Below, in pieces: positions 24,624 through 36,812 of a stretch of 64,000 bases of DNA; position 1 is the stretch's first letter; the number at the start of each line of letters is the position of its first letter. Location of the stretch: positions 5,649,501-5,713,500 of the forward strand of contig CP114489.1 in NCBI GenBank assembly GCA_027186245.1. Reading direction: 5' to 3'. Position numbers and translations under genes: made by a program. The stretch comes from Coriaria nepalensis. Its lineage: Eukaryota > Streptophyta > Magnoliopsida > Cucurbitales > Coriariaceae. The notes beneath the pieces were generated by a model. The model was given only the letters and a program-made list of their open reading frames with translations. It did no database searches and was not told where the DNA came from.

Positions 24624-27390
24624 TTTTGCTCAATTCTTCGTGTTTAGATCTGCAGAGACGATCACCAGCTGGAGAAAGGTAAGAAGATGAAAACAGAGAG
24701 AAAATGTAAGCAAGACCGTCGTTCTTGACTATATATATAACACATGTAGAGAGAAAGAGAGAGGAAGATAGAGAGAGAGGGGCGAGAGGAGAGGAGAGGA
24801 GAAATGGAATCCGGAGATATTGGAGGTGGACTCTGACCGTTGGAATGTAGGATGTGATGGCGCGTGTGAGGCACGACTCTTTGGGGGCGGTTCAGTAGTT
24901 GGCTCACGCCGTGGGTTCGTTTTTTGGAGTAGGTGGACTGCGAAATGTTTGGCACGTGTAATTATACAAAGTTTGACACGTTTGAGTTGTGTGGACCCAT
25001 GATTCTAATTATAATCATAAATTAGTATAATTAGTATAATTATAATTATAATTGTGATAGAATATATACATCAAATTACATATCAATAAGCACCTTCTCT
25101 TCTGATTCTAAAGGACCCTACCTTCCTTCCTACCTAACTATTCTGAAAATGTGAATTAGAAGTTACTTCTGATTAGTGATTACACGGATTTAATATTATA
25201 ATATATTTAAAATGTGAGGCAGCCACATGGTTTACAGGTTTAATCTAAAGACTAAAGACAAGTCAAGCTCTGCTAAAAGAAGCATGTGCAATCCAGCAAT
25301 TGCAAGTGAGCAGTTTTGGATCTTTCGTATCAAAATTATTTAATGCTTATTTTTAAAAAAATAAAAATAAAACTAATTTTTTATTAAAAAAAAAAATATT
25401 TTTTATTAAAAAAAAAAATATTTTTTAAACACTTTAATTGATAATAATTTATAAATATCTCTTATGTCATCATCCCCATGTCATCATCCTACTTACAAAA
25501 TACACTTTACAAGTGATATGTGTCATCTCCCCCATTGACTTTCTTAAGTGCACCTTTGCAATGTTTTTTTTTTTTTTTTTGGCCACAAATCTAAGATTTA
25601 CTTCTAAAAAAACAAGCCTAGATACTAACATACTCGACTACTTAAGCAATCATTGACTAATTACTTTTTGACTCGAATAAAAAAATAGTATTCAAAACAA
25701 AAGGTAACATAATGAGTGGTAAGATTTTATATGTATCCAAAAGGAGTTTATAATTAAATTAAAATGGAAAAGGTATGATTTTGAAAACTAAATTAAGAAC
25801 AAGTACAATATTGTGTCATGCCATTTTAGGAAAATATCATAGTGAGAGGTAAAGTATATTGATATCCCACTTCATTATTATGTGCACTTTATCACGTACA
25901 TTATATACATTACACCATACATATTGTTGAAATCTTAGTTAGGTATTATGATGTGAAATTTTAATACAAGAATGCGGGTATATTAAAAATGTGAAATGGA
26001 TTTCATATTATTAAAATAAATATATTATTGTATTATTAAAAAAATTAATTTAAATTTTTTTTATAATATCTATTGAAGAGATAATTTAACTAATTCTTAT
26101 ATTAATCTAATGAAACCTTATAATTACGAAACTAAAGATTTGAAAGATGTACGAAGAAAGGAATTGAAATTAAAAAATTAAATCTATAATTAAATTTAAA
26201 ATTATAATATGATAATAATTAAAATTAAATCTAAAGTAAGAAATTAAATTTAAACTAGATCTAACCCTCTCACATAAATAAAAAAGATGATATTTAAATA
26301 ATTTTGAATATTTAAAGTAGAAAAAAAATAAATAACATCTTGTTTGTAAATAATAAATTATGATATTCATGTAGGTGAAAACCAAATGGACAATTACTAC
26401 TCCAAAGAATTGATCTAAGGAAAAAACAAATACATTGATTTCCATAGAATTGAGCTATTGTATTCGATTGATGATTCATCGAGTGATGATTGATTTCTTA
26501 CCTCAAGCTTTCTATTTATAGGTAATTATAAGGGTAAAATAGTCCATAAATTTTGTCAATTCTTAGCTTCCATGCTAAAAAATGTCAAGCTAAATGTTGG
26601 TTGTATTCCTTCTTTTTAAGGGAAATTTGAATTCTAATGGTCAGATTTTTTACTGAATATTGTCTATATTTCGTCTGAATTTAGCCAATTTCCCCTCATT
26701 TGTTACCAACTAGCCTCCATATTCGGTCAACTCCTTTCTTTGGCTGATAATAGAGTTGAAAAAGTCTTTTTGGCAACTTTTTAGGGAAAAGTGGGACCAC
26801 TTTAAACCTTTACATATTTGGCTGATTTTGTCTTCTTGTTGGCCGAAAATTCCTTTGTTTGTGGCCATTTTCAACCTATTTTAATGAACTAAGAGATAAA
26901 TTGAATTTCTCATTAAATAAGATTTTGATTTATCTTTTTTCTAAATGGTTGAGATATAATCTTGAGTAATCCTTATATAAGCAATCCGATTTTTTTGTAA
27001 ACTTCATTAATCTATATGAAATTTCATCATTTTTTTTATGGGAAGCGCATTGTAGCTGAATTTACTAAGGACAATCTCACCATTATGCCTGAATTTCACA
27101 TTAAATCGGCTGATTTGATCCACCGGTTGATCGATATATTCTGTCTTTTTTCATTAGTCAATTTTCTTCATTTTGAATTTCTATCAAATTATCTTTCACC
27201 GCATATTTGTAAAATTATAGCATCCATGCATTGAAAATTTTTCTTTGGATACTATTAGATCATGGATTTTACGAGCATTTTGGTTTGTAAGGACTCATTA
27301 ATCTTGTAGTTTTTCCTTTAAATGAAATCATTACAGAATGCATTACAGACGTATGATCATTTCCAGACCCTCTGAAAAAAAAAAATTATA
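24624..27390. other. NDB 5' region and gene-free spacer
   Basis: The first 200 bp upstream of the NDB start carry a GA/CT-rich tract at about 24748-24802, on the transcript side probably a CT-rich leader. The remainder is AT-rich, with a 24-bp direct repeat of ATTTTTTATTAAAAAAAAAA type at 25377-25425. No supported gene. Confidence 0.5.
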
Positions 27391-27399
27391 TGTTCCTCC

Positions 27400-27960
27400 C
27401 CCATAAATCATGATATTGCTATAACATGGACGCCTCCCCCCATGGGAATCATTAAAGATCAACACTGTGAAGAGGACAAGTCTGCAGCAGCTGGTGTTAA
27501 TTGCTAGAGACTCAGAGGGGAAACTAGTTGGAGGATCAAATACAGATTTTCTTGCTAAATCTGCCCTCCTTGCACAAGCAGTAGCAGTCAAAAAAGGCGT
27601 TGAGTTGATTAAGCAAATGGCCTGGAATAAGGTAATCATCGAAATGGACTCCTCCACCCTCTATAATTCTTTGACCCACAACTCAGAAGTTAATGACTGG
27701 AGAGCTGAGCCTGTCATAGATGAAATTAGGACCTCATGTGCTAGCCCGAATGTTTTAGCTGCGGGTTGGTTTGCAGATTTTCCAACTTGGCAGCGAATTG
27801 GGTTGCAGCTCATCCGAGGAAGAGTGTTGCATGGAAGGATGGGTTTTTTCCACCCCCGCTTTCTTTATCATTACATTGTTTAGATACAGAGCAGGTCAAT
27901 GATAGCGTCCGCTTGGTTAAACAGGGATGGGACAGCAGGTCATGTAAAGTAAAATACTTT
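27400..27960 (+). pseudogene. Plant LINE-type RNase H (RVT_3) fragment, frameshifted
   Basis: Three frames together resemble the stand-alone RNase H-like domain of plant LINEs. A TWTPPPMGIIK start (about 27426) is followed, after a frame change, by LIARDSEGKLVGG, KVIIEMDSSTLYNSL and VNDWRAEPVIDEIRT (27467-27750). After another frame change comes FSNLAANWVAAHPRKSVAWK (27775-27850). The first catalytic Asp region is not recognisable. I cannot tell a LINE fragment from a decayed stand-alone RNase H-like gene. Confidence 0.6.
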
Positions 27961-28741
27961 GTTGTAATTACTGTATTTCATCCTGAATATACCACCTTTT
28001 CGACCAATTGGAAAAAAAAAAATTAGCATCCTCTTGTACATATTCCAGAAGTATATTCTTTGAAGGAGGTCTTAGAAGTGAGAATTCATCAAGTGTACCT
28101 GAAAACATATAAGCAACTCAGCAAGCAATCAACCCAAAGCAGACAATGAGACGAAGAAACTGTCACTTACCAAACATAACCATTACATAAGCAAATAAGA
28201 AAGATAGACAAACATTCTCACGACTATCTATTCGTGTCTTAAAAGTCAGGAAAAACAAAACAAAACGAAAAAAGCAAAGAAAAGGTAAGAAATGAAGAAG
28301 CTAATATATAATGTTATCATGTTACCTATAAGTAGTCAATTTTGATTCAACAGACAGTGGAAGTTTGACTATTAGGAATATCCAAACCAACCTCTAATAA
28401 CCAGATAATTTCGATCTTAATAGGAACTTGTGTATTTGACAGCAGTAACTTTGCATGATTTCCTTCCTCTCTCCTAGGCTCAAAGCCCTGCCAAACATTC
28501 AAAAAAAAAAGAAAAAAGAGAAAACATAATCAGATAACCTCCTCTTTTAGCATTCTTCTTACCAATCATGAATTTAGATTCAGTTAATGGCCCACAGATA
28601 GCTCACTTACTAATGACTGAAGCTAGTTTTATTGGCCTGATATGCGTCTTTGATCAAATGATAATAAGAAACTCCAGTTTGGGACCAAAAATCCAGTTAG
28701 CAGAAACTCAAGCTAATCCAAACGCCATTTCAGACATCAAA
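27961..28741. other. Spacer downstream of the PPR pseudogene
   Basis: No ORF of known family. The segment is A-rich with no repeats of note. Confidence 0.4.
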
Positions 28742-30202
28742 TCAAATGGAATAACCAATCTCCTCCTCATCCACTTCAAATCCATGGGCTAAAAATCCCA
28801 TACGGTCCACCAAGCTACCCATAACCTCAACAATTTTAACCATTCTAGCATTTGACTTATCTTCCGCTCTAAACATGTGAACTGCATTCTTAATCTGAAT
28901 CCAACTAGTTCTCAACCCTTTATCTTTCATCGCAAATCTTAATTTTGACGAATTATCCCAAAACCCAGCCATAGCATATAAATTCGCCAATTGCACATGA
29001 GTAGTAGCACATCCTGGCTCCATTACAACCTCCTTTCTGCAGCTCGAATCACAATCATAATATTCCCGTGGGTACTACAAGTTAATCCAATGGACCCCCA
29101 TATTACAGAATTGGGACTTATAGGCATCTTTTCAATGAATTCCAAAGCCTCTTCTAACAAACCAGCCCTCCTGAGAAGATCAACTACACATGAATAATGG
29201 TCTATTTCTGGCTTCAAGCCATGTTCAACCATTAAGTTCAAATAGTGCCAAGCTTCATTAACCAAACCGGCATGCCTACATGAGGAGAGAATGCCAAGGA
29301 AAGTAATGGCATCTGGTTTCGGACTCTTCTCTTTTTCCATTTCTTAGAAAGGATCTATTGCTTGGATTGCAAGACCATGTTGGGCATACCCTACAATAAT
29401 CGGGTTCCAAGATACAATATCTTTGCTATCCATGTTTCGGAATAACGAAAGTGCTTCTTTAACAGATCCGCATTTTCCATACATCGACATAAGAGCATTA
29501 GTAACATGGGTATATAAATCAAAACTCATATGAACTGTTTGACAATGAAAACTTCTTCCCTGACCTAATGATCCACTACCTGAACAAGCACTTAGAATAC
29601 TATCAAGCGTGAAATCATTAGGTTTGATAAAGGTCCAGGCACAAATCAACATTCCATTCTTGAGCAAACCCAGAAATTATAGCCGTCCATGACACTACAT
29701 TTCTCACGGGCATTTCATCAAACTCCCTGAATGCATTATCCAACTCGCCACATTTGGCATACATGCTGATCAATGAACTCGCCACATAGACATTATAAAG
29801 GTAGCCAGTTTTTATTGCCACGCAATGGTGTTGAACAATACTGCGAAGATTCCGGCCAGATATACAAGAACTCGAAGCATTTGATAAGACATTCGGAATT
29901 GTTTGACTCTTCCTCAACTCCATGTGCGATTGAGAAGTTAATGCATCAGATTCAATCTTTTCCGTAAAAACAGTTGAAGGTAAAGCAAAATCATTGGAGA
30001 GAAAACGCGAACCATTTTGATCGGATTCCAATCGGAGGAAGTCCCGAATGAGGCGAAGATGAGTCTGCAGAGTAGCTGCCATCACGTTTCTCCTGTTCGG
30101 AGAAATGAAGTCGAGAACTCTCAGTGCCTTGGCTAGGCTGCCCTTGGGTTTTGAGACATGTATGGGTTTAATGGAAGAAGAAAAGGAGGAGGAAGAACGC
30201 AT
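28742..30202 (-). pseudogene. PLS-class pentatricopeptide-repeat (PPR) gene, broken
   Basis: Four overlapping minus-strand frames cover about 485 codons of one PPR gene. Frame 30202-29618 has the N-terminus and repeats (SLISMYAKCGELDNAFREFDEMP, VVSWTAIISGFAQ). Frame 29667-29344 holds more repeats (NALMSMYGKCGSVKEALSLF). Frame 29340-29023 continues with [20 protein letters not shown] and a typical E-domain approach. Frame 29023-28742 ends the protein (VQLANLYAMAGFWDNSSKLR). Three lesions separate them: a frameshift near 29620-29640, an in-frame TAA at 29344-29346 within an F-x-E-M context, and a frameshift near 29023-29030. PPR proteins bind organelle RNA, but this copy cannot make a full-length one. 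Intronless, like most PPR genes. It resembles proteins of the At2g37320 kind, from memory. Confidence 0.88.
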
Positions 30203-30770
30203 CGCTCATTTTCCGCCACACTCAACAACATGGGAAACAACATGTCTTTTGAAAGAAAAGGCCGGGAGAATTCACATCAATGTACCACCCCCTTGTAGTT
30301 AGAGAGTAACAGTTGACCTTCATATCACAGGCAACTCTTCTCCACAAGCAGTTCTTACTTCTCCAGCAATACAAAGATAATTTTTTTTTTTTTTCTGATA
30401 TAGTCAAAAAAGTGAAAATTTGCCATTACAGAAGATGAAATTAATGTAATGTCCATTTTGATTGGTATGTCTATGTCACACTTAACATATCCCCCAAAAG
30501 TAGGCAAAATCAAGAGAAAGGCAGAAGAAAGCAAAGAGAGAAGTTAAAGCAGGTAAGTGGAAACATTGCTTTTTATTAAGCAAAAGGAGGCATGGCATAT
30601 ACAGAGTGATAATCCCCCATAAACAAATAACCCTGCAATCTACCCTATCTCTCTACCTCTCTCTGTACTTCTTTCTGTCTCTTAAAATACATGTACAAAG
30701 AAGATTACAAAACAAGCTAACCCCATTATCATCTTCAATGAAAGGATTGAAGAAGTGTGCTTTGTAAGAG
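30203..30770. other. Spacer between PPR pseudogene and F-box gene
   Basis: Contains the likely 3' UTR of the F-box gene on the right side. No coding content recognised. Confidence 0.4.
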
Positions 30771-31477
30771 TTAGGCAAATAAAGCGACTGATATGTCCGA
30801 AAGCATCTTCTCCATATTGAGCCGAGATCTACATTTTCTTTTCGGAGCATTAGGTGGATCAATCTCATCAGATTCACATGAATCGTCTAAATCCAGTGTG
30901 GTCCGAAAAGCCGGAACCTTTAAAGGAGTATTGAATGCAAAATGCCATTGCTTTGCGACCAGAGTCTGCAAAATTGCAATTTTTCATTAGTCAAAATTCT
31001 AGGTCCCAAAATGAGCCAACAAAAAAAAAAAAAGGGGGTAGTATCAACCATAAACGATGTAAAGGACTCTTAATAAAGTAAATTAAAACTTACCGCGTCT
31101 CGGATTGTCTTCGATACGTGGAAAAGCTGCTTCAAATCAGCATGATTCACACCACACAGAACTCTAATCTGAAAAAAAAATTCAACATTTAAGTCAAAAA
31201 CAGAGACATTAAACTCTTTTTCTCCTAAAAAATGAACTTGGGTACCAACCAGAATTTCCTGTGGCAAAGCTTCAAGCAAAGATGTATCGGAGTCCGGAAT
31301 CTTCCATGGAGTCCTTGGACTAACATTCGTCGCCTCCTCATTACTTGATATAATGATCCTCTTACTCCGTAACCCTGCCGTATAATTCACAATCCCTAAT
31401 CCGAGCCCCAAATGAACATCTGAAATTGAACGCCTAAATTTTAAACAGCCGTCGCCGCTTTTCCTCCCTACCGCCAT
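30771..31477 (-). CDS. F-box protein of the FBS (F-BOX STRESS INDUCED) family
   Basis: Three exons, 31477-31250, 31168-31094 and 30965-30771, join in phase 0 to give 165 residues. The N-terminal FRRSISDVHLGLGLGIVNY block is typical of FBS1/FBS2-like proteins. The shortened F-box follows at about residues 67-105 (LLEALPQEIL joined to IRVLCGVNHADLKQLFHVSK) and then an AKQWHFAFNTP motif. The C-terminus is basic (APKRKCRSRLN) and lacks LRR or kelch repeats. FBS proteins assemble with SKP1/cullin-1 in SCF ubiquitin ligases, and the Arabidopsis members are induced by wounding and other stresses. Several W-box cores lie upstream at 31922-32182. The gene sits between the NDB and WRAP53 genes as in Arabidopsis. 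Confidence 0.92.
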
Positions 31478-32469
31478 TGCTGCACTTTTAAAAATCCTTC
31501 AAAAACACGATTTCCTCAAAACGCTCTTCAACAACAAAAGATCTTCCCCTATATTCAAGTGAGTACTAGATTCAAGACTGATTTTCTTTTTCTGTTTGAT
31601 GGATAAATTAACAGTTAACTAAGAAGTTTCTTTAAAAAACAAAAAACAAGAGAAGAGATCTAACCTATATACTAGCCGTCAAGAAAACGAGTTGATTATT
31701 TAAAATAAAATAAAAAGAAAAGAAAAAATAATTTAATGAGAAACCAAAATATCACAAATGTCGGTGCTGGCAGTTATATGAAAATTAGCCGTTAAAGTGA
31801 GCAACGTGGCAGGAAGTGAGTGGACTTCTTTACCCCGTTGAGTGTATTTGGACTTCTTCTGAAAGGTAGGCCATCTGGCCGTTCAACGTGGCAATTGATA
31901 AACGCATAAGGTGCTACGATTTTGACACGTATATTGGTTTCTATGAGTGATTGTTATAATTTTTTAAGCTTTTCTATAGGCTGGCCGATGGTTTGGGGTG
32001 ATAGCCTAAAAAGGTGGTGGACTGGAGTCTGGAGTGGATTCTAAATTGGCGGCTGATTCTGACGACTAATTTTTTTGTACATTTAAGAGTCAACGAGACA
32101 TGTTGACGTTGACAAAAAATTAAAACGACATTTATTAGATTTTCTTTTTATATTTAAATTGATCGAGTCAAAGATGTTGACCAAAATAAAATACATTTTT
32201 AGAGTTTGAAACCTCGGATTCGACCTAAAATTAGATTTAGGAGCACTAAATTTAATTGAATCAAACCAAAACTAACCTAGTTATAAATGTTCAAGTCTCA
32301 AATTATTGATAGATACAAAATCTCAACTCTGACTAAGAAATTATGCAATAACTATACTTTTAAATATGGAAGCATTTTTATCATGCTGACGTGCTGTTGA
32401 GCATGTCCCTGATCAAAATATTAATCTCACAGAGTTCTAGGGATGGCATTTACTGTCGACTGATTACTG
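31478..32469 (-). promoter_or_regulatory. F-box gene upstream region with a TTGAC (W-box core) cluster
   Basis: Gene-free interval between the FBS start and the WRAP53 stop. TTGAC cores, on either strand, occur at 31922, 32089 (complement), 32103, 32109, 32167 (complement) and 32177; the last is a full TTGACC. Two of them form TTGACGTTGAC, six bases apart. WRKY factors bind such sites, and the clustering suits a stress-induced F-box gene. Function is inferred. Confidence 0.45.
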
Positions 32470-35400
32470 TTATCCGGCCGCCATTGAATCGTAAGAAAAA
32501 CTCCAAACCGAAACGCAATTTTCATCACCTAAAATAAAATAAAATAAATAAATAAAGATTTATCTAGAGTTGATCTTTAAGAGAAGAAAATAACAAGGTG
32601 GCAATAGGGGATGTTTAGAGAGATACCACTGAGACACAATTTATCGTCGTTTTCGGAAACAAGAAATCTTCTATGCCCAGATGAGGTGGCAGCCATTGGT
32701 AGATATGGATGGAAAGAGAATCCATTAACAGTGTCTACAAGAAAGCTAGTTAGTAACTACATAGAGGTCAAAACTGGAGTTTTGTGATGACCCACTAATT
32801 GAACCAAAATATATATACCTAGGGTTGCTTGAAAGTTTGTTATCCACTGGCCAGATTGAAGATCATAGATTTGAACAGAACCATCCTGAAGCCAGAAAGA
32901 AAGAAATAAACTACAAATTTAAAGACATGACTATTAAATGTGGTTATGCGTATTATAAAGACGATAGATACCTGACCACCAGTGGCAAGATGTTTTCCAG
33001 AAGGCTCAACATCGAACACTATACGCTGATTGGTATTTTCAGAGAATCTGTATAACCTAAATTTTACAAGAGGAAGATAACAAGATTAAATGCTTAGATT
33101 CTGTCAATCTCAAACTATACTAACTCTTTTAACTAATTCTAGGTTTCTTAATCAAGCTAAGTAGATGGATTAAATTTATAGAGAGAGAATTATAGAAACA
33201 AAGTGTCCTCTTACTTGTACACAACATCTACAGCTTTGCGTACATCCCAACATAGTATGTAAGGGTCCTGCATGAAATTTCAATATAAAACCTTATGCAT
33301 TTTATACAACGCAAATATAGACATGAAAACAAAGAATTTACAATGTTCTTTACTTGGTTTCAAAGTTCGTTACATAGGACTTTATGATTCAGTTCCATGA
33401 GCTCTAACAAAAGATGCAACAGAGATAGCATCTTTGATTTTTTGAAATAGGGAGGAAAAAAGTAAAAAGCAAAAAGTAAAAAGGGCAATGCTTTTTTACC
33501 TTTCGACCACCAGTGTATATATAATTTCCATCCTTTGAAAATTGTACCTGTTAAGATCATTCAAAATTGCCTTTGTTCTAAAACACAAATCAAAAAATCA
33601 AAAAATCAAAAAATCAAAGACGACTGACAAGGATGTCTTACATGTGTAATTCCACCTTCTTGACCATGTAAAACATATAGGAGTTCCATATTATCTTCCC
33701 TATAGATTGCAGTAGTTTGGCTATAAGAACCCATAGCTAGCATTCCAGTATGAGTGGGAGAAAAAGCAATTGCAGAAATAATACCTGTTCATATAAGTGG
33801 GTTGACAAATATACACCTTTTGTTACTCTATTTATCAACACAAAAAAAACAAATTATAAATAAAAAATACTCTATTTAAACTGATGAGCAGTGATAACTA
33901 CCTGTTTGACCTTCTTTATTTCCTTGAAGTGTTGAGTGCTGTTCAAAATCTCTACCAGGACGGTGCAAATCAAACACTCTAACCATTTTGTTGTATCCAG
34001 CATATATTCTGAGCCACAACAGAGTCATTGATATGATTTCACTTACAGACAGCTTCTATGTTCCATATAACCAGTAAGTCAAATCTCTTAATACAAGTTA
34101 AACAAACAGTGAAAACTGGAAATGGAACTCAAAATGGTAATTTCTATTTCTAACAAGAAGCTACAGTGTGCTGATCTAACCAATACTCATTTTTAGCCTA
34201 CAGAATGGCATATATGTTACATGTGAACAGCCTTTAAGCTAAATTAGAAACAACACGATGGATACTATCCTAAAATATCTATGCAATCCCATACTGCATT
34301 TTTTTAGCAACTGACCCATAATTTGTTACTCAACAGTTTATGCAAGACTTTATTTTCATTTGAAAAAAGAAAACGAATATTGACCCGTTCAAAACATTCG
34401 GAAATGCAAAATGAGGCAAGATTGAATAGACAGACGTTTTAGAGCAACATGATGTAGTTTAGACCCAAACTTCTGTTTGAAAGAGTGAGCCAATTGGAAG
34501 CTCTTTTATCGAGTGATCATGCCGAAATGTTAGCTTACTGCTGCTGAAATTCTTAAACGAAAAACTTTTGCTCTTAAACCAAATAAGTACTACGGCATCA
34601 TAAGATCAATAAGAAAAGGAAAAGAAATAAACTGAGATATCTTACTTAGTCCCAGCTGGATTGAATGCAACTGAAAAGGCAGCAGTAATTTCATCCACTG
34701 CATCATAAGCTCGATAAGTGCATCGCAGCTGAAATTTCAGTCAATAACAATCATAAAAAAACAACTCGGGGTAAGAAAAAAAAACAAAAAACACCTAAGC
34801 TGATCTGCCTAAAACATCTACATATGGCCGGGAACCATAATTTCCTAGTGAGAGGAACTCGTAATATATCCACAAAATGTCCCACTTCCTTTTCTCTTAA
34901 CTAAAAGGTTTTTCCAATTTTTTTTTTCCACAATATTAACAAGATAACCAATCTCTCTAGCAAAACTATCACTAATCATTAACAAGTGAGCACCTCGCCA
35001 GTTGTAGCATCCCAGAGATGAATTGGGTGATCCCTGGTAGTACTTGCAAAGACGCAGCTAACTGGATCTGAAATGCCAATCAACTTTTTCAGTCCAAATT
35101 CAATCACGAGTAATTAGCAAAGACATAATCATTGGGACAACCTAATCCCATTTTCTAGAGAAAGCTTATAGAAGCACCTGAAGCAGACATGTAAGGGTAC
35201 CAACAAAAGTCGTAAACAGACTCCCCACCATTAATAACAAGACTTGCAGCATAAGAATCTGCACAAAAGGATGAATAAAATAAACACGACATATCAAAAG
35301 GATGCAATTTGAAGTAAACATGCTTCTTCTTTTCTTTTTTATATGTTTTTTCAAGGCTAAGCTTACCCTCACCAAGAACAGCTGCAGAACTAGCAAAATA

Positions 35401-36034
35401 TCTATCATGACTATCAGTTCCACTATCCGGTCTGTCAAAGCACAAAATTACATTTTCCTTTTGGTTAAGAGTTTTCAAACTGAAGTTTGAATAAAATGTA
35501 CTTCTATCAGTAAACAAAAATTTCCATTTGAATGAAAATCTGAGGTAATGATTTACCACATATATGATATTTGTAAATAAATGATGCCTTTATTTCATAG
35601 TTTGCTTTCATAGCAGGCTAAAACGAACAGCGATAAACTTACAGTGTGAAGATGCGGAGAGTATTATCCTCAGAACTCGTTAGAAAACATGAACCATCAG
35701 GTGACCTAAGATCAAAAGTTGCTTACATCTTCAGTCATGAAAACTAACTAATATTCGGCAAAATCAAGGAAAAAAGAAAGTTTTCATGTAGTAAAAGTCT
35801 GATACAAGCGAAAAATTACCATTTGACGCCCTTGAGAAAGTTATTAGGTATAGGAGAGGTGCTGAACTGGTTGTAGAAGTGGTAGGTTCTGTAAGGAGGT
35901 AAGTCGAACTTAATCACAGGCCATGTATAGGGTTCATGATCGCCATTTCCGACATGTGTAGTAGCTTCAGTGCGTTGCTCGCCGGAATTGGACTGGTCAA
36001 GTTCCTCTACCGCTACCGGTTCTGCTTCCGCCAT
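32470..36034 (-). CDS. WRAP53: WD40 protein, WRAP53/TCAB1 homologue
   Basis: Fourteen exons close in frame to 416 residues: 36034-35820, 35705-35643, 35431-35367, 35258-35178, 35067-34994, 34728-34646, 34008-33902, 33784-33642, 33547-33500, 33267-33215, 33056-32972, 32885-32819, 32734-32627, 32528-32470. After an acidic N-terminus comes FYNQFSTSPIPNNFLKGVKW, then seven-bladed propeller repeats. Family signatures are YDFCWYPYMSAS, RDHPIHLWDATTGE, HRPGRDFEQH, LHGQEGGITHVQF and DPYILCWDVRK, and the last blade ends at CVSVWSFSYD. In animals WRAP53 binds the CAB box of small Cajal-body RNAs and telomerase RNA and brings them to Cajal bodies; the plant role is inferred from that. The second in-frame ATG (MAEAEP) was chosen because related proteins start there; an ATG at 36157 would add 41 basic residues. 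Confidence 0.92.
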
Positions 36035-36812
36035 GGGAGGTGGAATAGAAGAGCAAAATCTTTGGGGTTCAGTATTGCCGCCAAAACGACCGGACCCGGG
36101 TTTTGGCTTTGGTTGCTTTTGGGGCTTGAGTTTACAGATACTCCTTTTATTTTGCATTTAAATTTAAATATATATTTTGATCTGGATTTATTCTGCTTCT
36201 TTTCTATTATTTTCATAAATCTCTCCTTTTCTTTCTTCCTCGTAGAGAATTTTTTTTTTTAAAATATTTATTAATCATAATTATAAATATTAATTTTTAT
36301 ATTATTTATTATTTATTACATTAATTAATTTATATCATACTTAACATTCTATTATCTATTTTATGTACATTATTTTACAGAAAAATTCGTCCCTTAGTTA
36401 ATACAGCAGCAAACTTTTAGTTTGGAAATACAATAATACAGTGTTAGCAACTTACAAATAATTATAAATAAATAAATAAATAATTGATAAGGAGTTAACA
36501 CAAATACAATGATAAATTTATTACAAAAAATAAAACACTTAAGTCACTTAGCAACAACGAAAATTTCAACCTTTTTTCCTGCTTAACCTTTTTTTCCATG
36601 TAAAATTCTGTCAAATCTCCATCTTTAGTTACAACCTTAGTTGAAACAGCTCAACTCCATTTTCAGTCAACAGAAGGCCGAATGGATGTTATCATCCTTA
36701 TTGTTCGAGAAGGCAACTGTGCAGGAAAAAACTGTACAAAGCAGGAGAGGGAATTCAATTTAAAACACAACCCAAATCAGCAATACAAAACTTATCAGGC
36801 ATCATCTATCTA
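36035..36812. other. Spacer, WRAP53 promoter and CBP60 3' flank
   Basis: About 780 bp of AT-rich sequence. The part near 36812 is likely CBP60 3' UTR. No repeat or ORF of note apart from the possible WRAP53 N-terminal extension up to 36157. Confidence 0.4.

Noticed and set aside
27016..27234. 72-codon plus-strand frame
   Set aside because: Phe/Leu/Ile-rich translation of AT-rich DNA; no domain and no splice partners.
35936..36262. 108-codon plus-strand frame over the WRAP53 start
   Set aside because: Antisense to coding sequence; hydrophobic tail comes from the T-rich spacer.
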